Of a stretch of 64,000 bases of DNA, positions 9,406 to 16,444 are shown piece by piece (the stretch's first letter is position 1; every line of letters starts with the position of its first letter). A program made the translations under genes and the position numbers. A model generated the notes under the pieces. That model did not search any database, was not told where the DNA came from, and saw nothing but the letters and a program-made list of their open reading frames with translations. Source of the DNA: Acidobacteriota bacterium (lineage in GTDB: Bacteria; Acidobacteriota; Vicinamibacteria; Vicinamibacterales; UBA2999); contig JACPCS010000141.1 in the NCBI GenBank assembly GCA_016184455.1, positions 1 to 64,000 on the forward strand, given 5' to 3'.

Positions 9406-10937
9406 GGGTCTTCAGCAGAATCTGTGGGTCGCTTCCGGCTCCGGTAGCTGACCGAGTGTATGGTACAGGGCGATTTCCAAGCATCGATACGAGCGAAACC
9501 CGTAGGCCTTTCTGGTGGTCAGTTTGGCTTTGTTGTTGAAGCCCTCCACGATGCCGGCGGAAATCTCGCCGCGCGCCCGAAACCAATTCATGAGCAGCGG
9601 GCGATGGCGGCGCAGCATGCGGGCGACCTTCTTCATCGGCTCGAGGCGCGAGCGCATGACCTGCACGCACCACTCATCCAGGAAGGCCCCCGCCCAGTCG
9701 ATGGAGCGGTAGTGCCAGAAGTCGTCGAACCATTCCCGCAGCAGCATGGCGCGGACGGCGCGCAAGTTGTGCTGCAGGAGCTCGCGCAAGCGGGCGCGCT
9801 GCGCGCGCGTTTGGTTCTCTCGGCGTTTCAGGAGCACCCAGCGCGCCTTCGTGAGGAGCGGTTGTCGCCCGCGCTGTCGGAGCGAGCGGACTTCAGCGCG
9901 GCGGACCTCATCGATCGCGTCGCTCAGGTGCTTGGCAATGTGAAACCGGTCCAGGATGTGCAGCGCGTGGCCGGCCTTCTTGGCGACCACGTTCAGATAC
10001 GGCTTCCACATGTCGCTGCAGATGAACGTGAGCGCCGCGGTGCGCTCCTTCCCGAACCAGCGGAAGAAGCGGAGCAGCGTCTTGGCGCGTCGGTGTTGCC
10101 CGATCCACAACAGCCGCTTCCGCGCGGGGTCGATCTGATACACGAGCGTGAGGAAGTTCGCGCCGTGCTGCCAATGGATTTCGTCGAGCCCGATCGCACG
10201 AATCCCGCCCAAATCGACATGATCACGTCCCCAGGCGACTGCCATCGCGACCGAGCGAAAGACCTGGTCCCAGCTGGTGCGAAACACGCGGGCGACCTCT
10301 TGCCAGCTCAGACGTTTGGCCCAGCCGGCGAGAAACCACATGTAGGTCGTCGTGAGCTGATGCTTGCCATCGGCCCACGGGACGCGCTCGACGGTCACGC
10401 CGCACGTCGCGCAGTCGACCCGGCGCATCACGTAGAGGAAGAACACGCGCAGGCCCCAGAGCGGGACGAACTCGAAGCGGCGCGGCGCCAGCCGGTCGTA
10501 CACCGGGCCCGCCTGTCCGCACCCCGCGCACCGCGGCCGGTTGCGGCGATGCGGAGCAATGTCGACCGTCAACGCCAATCCGTTGATCTGCTCCTCGAGC
10601 TGCACCGTGCCGTACACAAATCCGCGGTGCTTCTGAATCCGATTCAGGATAGTCTTGACCTGCATCCCGCCTGTTCGTCTCTGAGGTCCTGGTGTGGGTA
10701 GGAACCACCATTCTCTCCGAGACGACGCGGGATGCATCGCATCATTTGCGGTGGCGTCGCGTGTGGAAGCTGTCGGAGCCGTGGACGCACAGAACGCGCC
10801 CACCGCTCCTTGCAAAACCACAGAACGGTTTTGCACAAGCTCCCACACGCCTCATCGTCGTTTCCCTTTTCAGAAGAACCCAAGACCAGAACTCTCAGAA
10901 TCAGTGGTCAGCGACCCACAGATTCTGCGGAGGAGGC
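9406..10937 (-). mobile_element. ISL3-family insertion sequence, 1532 bp, complete
   Basis: The element is bounded by perfect 8-bp direct repeats and by 28-bp terminal inverted repeats (9406-9433 and 10910-10937) that match at 24 positions, including an uninterrupted 19-bp core GCAGAATCTGTGGGTCGCT. It carries one transposase gene on the minus strand whose stop codon lies inside the left inverted repeat. The ends, the open transposase and the duplication are all intact, so it looks functional. It sits between the receptor ending at 9370 and the gene starting at 10943, with its right end directly upstream of that start codon. Confidence 0.92.
9412..10665 (-). CDS. ISL3-family transposase, 417 aa
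   Basis: A DDE transposase that cuts and rejoins the element ends. An N-terminal zinc ribbon is formed by C46/C49 and C85/C88, followed by a helix-turn-helix region. The catalytic residues are probably D161 (GLDEIHW), D218 (CSDMWKPY) and E374 (VEGFNNKAK). The length is usual for the family. ATG 10665 is chosen because family similarity begins there; the open frame extends further but the extra residues are not transposase-like. The gene is intact. Confidence 0.93.
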   Translation of the reverse strand: MQVKTILNRIQKHRGFVYGTVQLEEQINGLALTVDIAPHRRNRPRCAGCGQAGPVYDRLAPRRFEFVPLWGLRVFFLYVMRRVDCATCGVTVERVPWADGKHQLTTTYMWFLAGWAKRLSWQEVARVFRTSWDQVFRSVAMAVAWGRDHVDLGGIRAIGLDEIHWQHGANFLTLVYQIDPARKRLLWIGQHRRAKTLLRFFRWFGKERTAALTFICSDMWKPYLNVVAKKAGHALHILDRFHIAKHLSDAIDEVRRAEVRSLRQRGRQPLLTKARWVLLKRRENQTRAQRARLRELLQHNLRAVRAMLLREWFDDFWHYRSIDWAGAFLDEWCVQVMRSRLEPMKKVARMLRRHRPLLMNWFRARGEISAGIVEGFNNKAKLTTRKAYGFRSYRCLEIALYHTLGQLPEPEATHRFC

Positions 10938-10945
10938 GGAAATTG
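10938..10945. repeat. Target-site duplication, right copy (GGAAATTG)
   Basis: Exact partner of 9398-9405. It overlaps the TTG that best serves as start codon of the next gene, so the element entered right at a translation start. Confidence 0.9.
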
Positions 10946-12343
10946 ATTCGTTCCTTCTTCCTCCTGTCTTCTGCCTCCCTCCTTCTGACCATCGGCGTCC
11001 TGCGCGCGCAGGCGCCCGCGGCCCCGGCCAACATTCCGTACGCGGACGCTCGATCGATCCTCGACGTCCTTCGGAGCGACCTGCTGCCGCCGGAGCTGCG
11101 GGCCGCCACGCCGGTCGAGCGTCAGGCGATCTGGCCCGACTGGGTCGCGCGCCGCGACGGGGACATCCGCGCGCGGCTGGCTCGCGCCGACGAAGACTCG
11201 CTGCTCAATCTGCTGCTGCTCGGCACGACGTTCACCCGCCACCCGCGGGTGACGGACCTCGCTGCCGTGCGCACGCGCGAGGCCGCCCTCGAGAGACTGG
11301 CCGGCCGTCTCGACGACCTGGCGGACGCGCTCACCTCTCCGCGTGACGAGCGGCTCCGCTTCGCGCGCGACGTCATCCTGGGCCGCGGGATCGACGCGAC
11401 ATCCGCGCAAGGGAAGCTGCAGATCCGCGAGTACCTGCTCGGGATTCTGGAGCGGGTCGCCGGCGAGACGGAGGGATTTGCGCGGACGGCCGCCGCGATG
11501 AGCCAGCTCGACGACCCGGTTGCCCGGCTGGCGCTCTCCGCGACGAATTATCGCGACCGGGGACTGTCCTCGGATACCTCGCTCGTGCCGAATTTTGCGG
11601 TCGACCGGGCGCTCGACGATCTCCATGCGGCCGGACGGCTGCGGCCGCGGTCGATCCGGCGCGTGGCCCTCATCGGCCCGGGGCTCGACGTGATCGACAG
11701 GCGCGACGGGTACGACTTCTACCCGGTCCAGACGATTCAGCCGTTTGCGCTCGTCGACTCGCTGGTGCGACTGGGGCTTGCCGTCCCCGACGGGCTGCAG
11801 ATCGCGACGTTCGACGTGAGCGCACGGGTCAATGGGCATCTCGAGGCAGCCCGTGAGCGCGCCCGAAGCGGCCGCGGCTATCTCGTCCACGTCGCGCTTG
11901 GCGGCCGCGAGCGGTGGAGCACGGAGCTCACGGCCTACTGGGCGCGCGTCGGGATGCGGGTCGGAGATGCCGCCGCCGCCGCGCCGCCTGCCGGCAGCGG
12001 CGTGCGCGTCCGGGCGATTCAGGTGCGCCCGGCTGTCGTGCTCTCGGTTGTCCCGCAGGACCTCAACATCGTCCTGCAGCGGCTCGATCCGCTGGCGCCC
12101 GCCGAGCGGTTCGACCTCGTCGTGGCGACGAACGTGTTCATCTATTACGACGTGTTCGAACAGTCGCTGGCGCTCGCCAACGTTGCGCGCATGCTGCGCC
12201 CCGGGGGACTCCTTCTCTCGAACACCCTCCTCACCGAGCTGCCGGGACTGCCGATGGCGCGAGTCGCGCACACCGACGTCGTGTACACGGACACGGCCGT
12301 CGGCGACCGCGTGATGGCGTACGAGCGAACTGGCAGTTGGTAG
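10943..12343 (+). CDS. Exported protein with C-terminal methyltransferase-like domain
   Basis: A 466-residue protein. The TTG at 10943 is chosen because a signal peptide follows at once (IRSFFLLSSASLLLTIGVLRAQA) and AGGAGG lies at the proper distance upstream, inside the insertion sequence end. The middle is helical and unfamiliar (about 30-220). A glycine-rich RRVALIGPGLDVID strand near 233-246 and FDLVVATNVFIYYD followed by MLRPGGLLLSN near the C-terminus resemble class I SAM-dependent methyltransferases, closest in style to the CheR catalytic core. A secreted methyltransferase would be odd because SAM is cytoplasmic, so the protein may only keep the fold. The gene ends back to back with the stop codon of the convergent gene at 12344. 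Confidence 0.65.
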   Translation: MIRSFFLLSSASLLLTIGVLRAQAPAAPANIPYADARSILDVLRSDLLPPELRAATPVERQAIWPDWVARRDGDIRARLARADEDSLLNLLLLGTTFTRHPRVTDLAAVRTREAALERLAGRLDDLADALTSPRDERLRFARDVILGRGIDATSAQGKLQIREYLLGILERVAGETEGFARTAAAMSQLDDPVARLALSATNYRDRGLSSDTSLVPNFAVDRALDDLHAAGRLRPRSIRRVALIGPGLDVIDRRDGYDFYPVQTIQPFALVDSLVRLGLAVPDGLQIATFDVSARVNGHLEAARERARSGRGYLVHVALGGRERWSTELTAYWARVGMRVGDAAAAAPPAGSGVRVRAIQVRPAVVLSVVPQDLNIVLQRLDPLAPAERFDLVVATNVFIYYDVFEQSLALANVARMLRPGGLLLSNTLLTELPGLPMARVAHTDVVYTDTAVGDRVMAYERTGSW

Positions 12344-13084
12344 CTAATTCGTGGGCTCGAGTGCGTGGCACTCGTAGTCGAGGAGCTGGAAGTTCGGCTC
12401 CCTGCGGCGGTAGAGGACCAGGGTCATCTTCCACGGCCGGCTGAAGACCTTCGGGTCTTCGATCGTGGCTTCGTAGCGCAGGTGATCGGGATCGATGTAC
12501 GAGTAGCGCTCCACGACGTGCAGCGCCTCGCTGTGATGGTTGCCCGCGCGGTCGAACCATGTCTGGTCGTTGAAGTGGACGACGTCGGCGACCAGCGTGT
12601 CGCCGTCCCACTTGCCGCGTGAGTCGCCCATCCACCATTCGATCGGGCCCTCGAGGTGCTCGGAGTTCAGATAGATCTCGCGCACCGAGTGGACGAACTC
12701 GTAGAGGATGCCGATCTTCTGAGGCGTCTGGAAGATCTGAAGGGGAAAGGGCATATACGTGATCCGCGGCACGCCGGGGAGGAAGCACTTGACGACCGGA
12801 TCCTCGGTGTGGCGGTTCGCGTAGTTCTGCTTCTTCTTTTCGAGGGCGGCGGGCAGATACGGAATCTCGTTGCCCTCGACGATCCCCTGGCCCCCGGGGA
12901 CGCCCTTCTCCGCCGAGTGATCCTGGATGTCGAGCCACGCGCTCGTGTGCATGACCTGCCAGAAGCCGGACAGATCGGGGCGGCCGTCCGGCGCGCGGGG
13001 AATGGGACCGGCCTGTTGCGCGCCCAGCGGCGAGACCGCCGCCAGGCACACAACGACGGTCAGGGACAGGATCCGGGCCGCCAC
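12344..13084 (-). CDS. Secreted RGRWEG-family protein, 246 aa
   Basis: Begins at GTG 13084, two bases after the stop of the DUF6152-like gene, so the pair is probably translationally coupled. Signal peptide ends near LGAQQ. Motifs in order are APDGRPDLSGFWQ, DIQDHSAEKGVPGGQGIVEG, EIPYLPAAL, KCFLPGVPRITYMPFPLQI, SRGKWDGDTLVADVVHF, QTWFDRAGNHHSEAL, ATIEDPKVFSRPW and LLDYEC. It belongs to the DIQDH subtype together with 15502-16275 and 50486-51268. Function unknown. The open frame runs upstream through the neighbour in another frame, but only this start gives a leader. Confidence 0.8.
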   Translation of the reverse strand: MAARILSLTVVVCLAAVSPLGAQQAGPIPRAPDGRPDLSGFWQVMHTSAWLDIQDHSAEKGVPGGQGIVEGNEIPYLPAALEKKKQNYANRHTEDPVVKCFLPGVPRITYMPFPLQIFQTPQKIGILYEFVHSVREIYLNSEHLEGPIEWWMGDSRGKWDGDTLVADVVHFNDQTWFDRAGNHHSEALHVVERYSYIDPDHLRYEATIEDPKVFSRPWKMTLVLYRRREPNFQLLDYECHALEPTN

Positions 13085-13086
13085 GC

Positions 13087-13500
13087 TTACCGGGGTGGGG
13101 CTGGCGTGTTCGGAGTGTCGGACGCGCCGAGGAAGAAGTTGCGGCCGTCCTTGAACGCCACGCTCTGGCCGTTGGCCGTCGGCGTGCCGTTCTTCGCGCG
13201 GTACCCCTTCACCACGACCTCGACGCCGGCCGGAAAGTCCGTCTTCCGGAGCCCGCGGCGCAGCAGCGCGTTGGGAGCGCCCGCCTCGATGGCCCAGTTC
13301 ACGGCCTTGCCACTCGCGTCCTTGACATCGACGTAGATCCAACCGTGCGGGTTGACCCACTCCATCTTCGTGAGCGTGCCCGTCAGCGTGATCGGCTGGT
13401 TCGCGTCGAACTCCGCCGCGAACGAGTGGTGCGCCAGCGCAGTCGCCGCCGACAGCGTCAACCCCACGCAGAAGATGGTAACCGGCAGTATCGTTCGCAT
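13087..13500 (-). CDS. Periplasmic DUF6152-like protein, 137 aa
   Basis: Signal peptide ends at ALA, giving the mature start HHSFAAEFDANQPITLTG. KMEWVNPHGWIYVDV, GAPNALLRRG and GVEVVVKGYRAKNG match the paralogue at 5121-5534 strand for strand. AGGAGG lies just upstream of ATG 13500. It is the first gene of a two-gene operon with the RGRWEG-family gene downstream; the same pairing occurs at 4115-5534 in the opposite order. The HH pair and the NPH motif are candidate metal ligands, which is inference. Confidence 0.78.
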   Translation of the reverse strand: MRTILPVTIFCVGLTLSAATALAHHSFAAEFDANQPITLTGTLTKMEWVNPHGWIYVDVKDASGKAVNWAIEAGAPNALLRRGLRKTDFPAGVEVVVKGYRAKNGTPTANGQSVAFKDGRNFFLGASDTPNTPAPPR

Positions 13501-13561
13501 CGGACCTCCTCCTTCAACACCGCCTGATAAGTCGCCGAATGGAATCCTTGGTACCCGCGGA

Positions 13562-13591
13562 ATTGTAACCCACCGGGGGCCCGGACGTGAA
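13562..13591 (-). promoter_or_regulatory. Candidate promoter for the DUF6152-like/family operon
   Basis: Reading the minus strand, TTCACG and TACAAT are separated by 18 bases about 60 bases upstream of ATG 13500. The -10 hexamer is good and the -35 is partial. Confidence 0.4.
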
Positions 13592-13626
13592 CTCTTTCGC
13601 TTACCGGGAACTTCTTCCTAACCGGC

Positions 13627-14556
13627 TCACCGGAACCGCCACGGGGCGCCGAAATAGAACTTCGCCCCCTGTTCCCGGAGCCGGCCCAGGGAGCGTTCTC
13701 CCTCCCTGCACGCTTCCTCAATCAGCTCGAACCCCGACTCTGTCTCGCGGACGAGCGCCCATGCCAGCTTCCACGGGCGCGTGTAGACGGTCGGATCCTC
13801 GACCGTCACCTCATAATGGATGGTATTCGGGTCGATCATCGTCAGGCGCTCCGTCAGGCGTGCGCTGTCGGTGTAGAAATTCCCCGAATCGTCCAGCCAC
13901 GCAGAGCCGTTGAAGTTGGCCGTCTCGATGACCAGCGTGTTCTCCTCCCAGCGGCCGCGGGACACCCCATTCCAGGTCTGGACGTTCCGCCCCACCGTCG
14001 GGCGATTGCCCATCGCGATGACCCGGAACTGATGGTGATCGTCGTGCAGCCACACGATGTGGTCGTCGGCCGGCGGCTGCAGGATCTGGCCGGCGTCCTG
14101 GAGCGCGAGCCGCGGGACCCCGGCCGTCGAGCACGTCGTGCGCGGATCGATGTACTCCTTGAAGTTCACGCCACGCCGGCCGATGGCGGCGGCCCACGGC
14201 TGATAGGGAATTCGACGATCGGCCGGTTCGACCACCTCGGGCGGCGCAGCCGTCCACGGCATGATGGGATCTTTGATCAGCGGATCGTCATCGGGGACGC
14301 CTTCCACCGAGAACGCCTGCACGAGGCGGCCCCGCCAGTACCCCTGGAAGTCGGGCCGGCCATTCGGCAGGCGCGGCGGCGTGAACGCCTTCGCTTTTTG
14401 CAGGGCGCAGGCATGGAAGGCCAGATTGTCGGTGGGGCAGCCCGCCATCATCGGCGGCCGCGGCGGCGCCTCAGGCACCGCTTGCGCCGCGGCGGGCGGC
14501 GGCATCACCGCCGTCGCAGCGGCCAGCGTCACCAGCGTACACAGGGCTCGATGCAT
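13627..14556 (-). CDS. Secreted RGRWEG-family protein, CALxKAK subtype, 309 aa
   Basis: ATG 14556 follows GGAGGG at a good distance. A signal peptide ends near AAAQ. This subtype has CPTDNLAFHACALQKAKAF near the mature start, LPNGRPDFQGYW, EPADRRIPYQPWAA, DPRTTCSTAGVPRLALQD, RGRWEENTLVIETANFN, SGNFYTDSARLTERLTM, VEDPTVYTRPW and EEACREGERS. The neighbour at 14570-15484 shares every one of these, so the two are a tandem duplication. Four conserved cysteines (two near the N-terminus, one in TTC, one in EAC) may form disulfides. Function unknown. Confidence 0.8.
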   Translation of the reverse strand: MHRALCTLVTLAAATAVMPPPAAAQAVPEAPPRPPMMAGCPTDNLAFHACALQKAKAFTPPRLPNGRPDFQGYWRGRLVQAFSVEGVPDDDPLIKDPIMPWTAAPPEVVEPADRRIPYQPWAAAIGRRGVNFKEYIDPRTTCSTAGVPRLALQDAGQILQPPADDHIVWLHDDHHQFRVIAMGNRPTVGRNVQTWNGVSRGRWEENTLVIETANFNGSAWLDDSGNFYTDSARLTERLTMIDPNTIHYEVTVEDPTVYTRPWKLAWALVRETESGFELIEEACREGERSLGRLREQGAKFYFGAPWRFR

Positions 14557-14569
14557 CACGCGCCCTCCA

Positions 14570-15484
14570 TCACCGCGATCGCCAGGGCGCCCCGAAGTAG
14601 AACTTGTAACCCTGCTCCCGGATCCGGGGTAGGTTGCGATCGCCCTCGAGGCACGGTTCTTCGATGAACTCGTACCCGCCCGACGTGGTGTCGCGGATGA
14701 GCGCCCAGACGACGGTCCACGGCCTCGTGTAGACCGTTGGATCCTCGATGGTCGCCTGGTAATGCAGGGTGTCCCGGTCCACCATTGTCAGGCGCTCGGT
14801 CACGCGCGCCGTATTCGTGTAGAAGTTGCCCGAGTCGTCAATCCACACGTAACCGTTGAAATTGGCCGTCTCGATGATCAGCGTGTTCCCGTCCCAGCGG
14901 CCCCGTGAGAGCCCGTTCCAGGTTGTGACATCCCTGCCCACGGGCGGCCGCTCGTCCATCGCAATGACCCGGAACTGGTGGTGGTCCTCATGCAGCCACA
15001 GCACGTGATCGTCGGTGGGCGGCTGCAGGATCTGGCTGGGATCCTGCAGCGCCAGGCGCGGCACGCCGCCTGTCGAGCACGTGGTGCGCGGGTCGACGTA
15101 CTCGTTGAAGTTGACCCCCTCTCTCCCGATGCGCGCCGCCCACGGCTGGTAGGGGATCTTCCGGTCAGCGGGCTCGATGATCTCCGGCGGCGCCACCTCC
15201 CACGGCTGGACCGGCTCCGTGGCGAACCGGTGATTGGCCGGAACGCCTTCGACCGAGAAGGACTGCGTCAGCCGGCTGCGCCAGTACCCCTGCAAGTCGG
15301 GTTTGCCCGTCGGGGTGCGCGGCGGCGTGAACATCTTCGCCTTCGCGAGCGCGCAGGTGTGCCACGCGAGATTCTCGGTCGGACAGCCGGCAAGCATCGC
15401 CGGCCGTTCAGGTGTTTGAGCGGACGCCGTCGGTGCCAGGGCGATTGCCATGGCGATGGTCAGGCAGGCGAATCGGGCGTGCAC
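14570..15484 (-). CDS. Secreted RGRWEG-family protein, CALxKAK subtype, 304 aa
   Basis: GTG 15484 is chosen because GGGAGGG lies four bases upstream and a signal peptide ending at ASAQ follows. The motifs match the downstream paralogue: CPTENLAWHTCALAKAKMF, EPADRKIPYQPWAA, DPRTTCSTGGVPRLALQD, RGRWDGNTLIIETANFN, SGNFYTNTARVTERLTM, IEDPTVYTRPWT and EEPCLEGDR. The 13-base gap to the next gene suggests co-transcription. Tandem duplicates within one operon fit the general expansion of the family here. Confidence 0.8.
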   Translation of the reverse strand: MHARFACLTIAMAIALAPTASAQTPERPAMLAGCPTENLAWHTCALAKAKMFTPPRTPTGKPDLQGYWRSRLTQSFSVEGVPANHRFATEPVQPWEVAPPEIIEPADRKIPYQPWAARIGREGVNFNEYVDPRTTCSTGGVPRLALQDPSQILQPPTDDHVLWLHEDHHQFRVIAMDERPPVGRDVTTWNGLSRGRWDGNTLIIETANFNGYVWIDDSGNFYTNTARVTERLTMVDRDTLHYQATIEDPTVYTRPWTVVWALIRDTTSGGYEFIEEPCLEGDRNLPRIREQGYKFYFGAPWRSR

Positions 15485-15501
15485 ATCACCCTCCCGTGCC
15501 G

Positions 15502-16275
15502 TCAATTGGCTTTCCTGCGCTCGAGCTCGCCCTGTTCCTCCTCCATGAGGAGGCCGGGCACGTAGTCGAGCAGCCGCACGTTCGGCTCCTTGCGGCGGTA
15601 GAGGACCATGGTCATCTTCCACGGCCGGGTGAACACCTTCGGATCCTCGACGGTGACCTCGTAGTTGATGTGATCGGGGCCTGCCATCGAGTACCGCTCG
15701 ACCAGGTGCAGCGCTTCACTGTGGAAGTTGCCCGCGCGATCGAGCCACGTCTGATCCGTGAAGTGGAGGACATCGACGACGAGCGTGTCGCCGTCCCAGC
15801 GGCCGCGCGAGTCGCCCAGCCACCACTCGATCGGCCCCCGCGGGTGCGGCGTGCCGTTCGTGTAGACGATCCGCACGCCCTGCGCGTACTCGAACGTCAT
15901 CGCGACGTGCGTCGGCGTCTGGAAGATCTGAAACGGAAACGGCATGTACATGATCCGCGGCACGCCGGGCAGGTAGCCGTTCGTTTCCGGATCGGCCGTC
16001 GCGCGGTTCGCCAAGTTCTCCTGCTTGCGCGTGAGCGCCCACGGCTGGTACGGGATCTCGTTGCCCTCGACGACCCCCTGGCCGGCGGGCACGCCGAGGC
16101 GCGGCGAATGATCCTGGATGTCCCACGCCGCGGGCGTGAGTACCTGCCAGAGGCCCTGCAGGTTGGGCCGGCCGTCCGGCATACGTGGAATGGCGGGCGT
16201 CTGTGCGCGAGCCCCGAGTGGCGCGAGCGCGAAGAGGGCGGCGGCGACGATGGGACCAGTCAACCGGTGTCTCAT
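15502..16275 (-). CDS. Secreted RGRWEG-family protein, DIQDH subtype, 257 aa
   Basis: ATG 16275 sits nine bases after GGAGG; a GTG six bases earlier would be too close. A signal peptide ends at ARAQ. Motifs: MPDGRPNLQGLWQ, DIQDHSPRLGVPAGQGVVEG, EIPYQPWALTRKQEN, YLPGVPRIMYMPFPFQI, SRGRWDGDTLVVDVLHF, QTWLDRAGNFHSEAL, VEDPKVFTRPW. The usual cysteine before LPGVPR is replaced by Gly and the C-terminus lacks the usual terminal cysteine, so this copy has lost a possible disulfide pair. It is the first gene of a three-gene minus-strand run of family members. Confidence 0.8.
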   Translation of the reverse strand: MRHRLTGPIVAAALFALAPLGARAQTPAIPRMPDGRPNLQGLWQVLTPAAWDIQDHSPRLGVPAGQGVVEGNEIPYQPWALTRKQENLANRATADPETNGYLPGVPRIMYMPFPFQIFQTPTHVAMTFEYAQGVRIVYTNGTPHPRGPIEWWLGDSRGRWDGDTLVVDVLHFTDQTWLDRAGNFHSEALHLVERYSMAGPDHINYEVTVEDPKVFTRPWKMTMVLYRRKEPNVRLLDYVPGLLMEEEQGELERRKAN

Positions 16276-16332
16276 GTGCACAGACCTCCACGGGCTGGTG
16301 ACCGTGCGCCGAGATAGTAACTCCTTTTTGCC

Positions 16333-16361
16333 TTGACTCGGTCCCCGCGGGTCCCTACGAT
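16333..16361 (+). promoter_or_regulatory. Promoter for TBDR gene 16445
   Basis: TTGACT and TACGAT are separated by 17 bases, followed by a leader of about 75 bases containing CTCATAC, GGCGGC and AACC blocks before GAGGAGG. The same layout precedes the receptor genes at 23190 and 26273 and the remnant at 19701. Confidence 0.65.
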
Positions 16362-16444
16362 GCCGCCACTAATATGTGACACGGCGGACTCATACGTAAC
16401 TCGTCGGCGGCGGCTCTCCTTCAACCCAAATCCGAGGAGGTTAC

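Noticed and set aside
10694-10942. N-terminal extension of the methyltransferase-like gene into the insertion sequence
   Set aside because: The extension is entirely transposon sequence; the signal peptide starts at 10943 with a good ribosome site.
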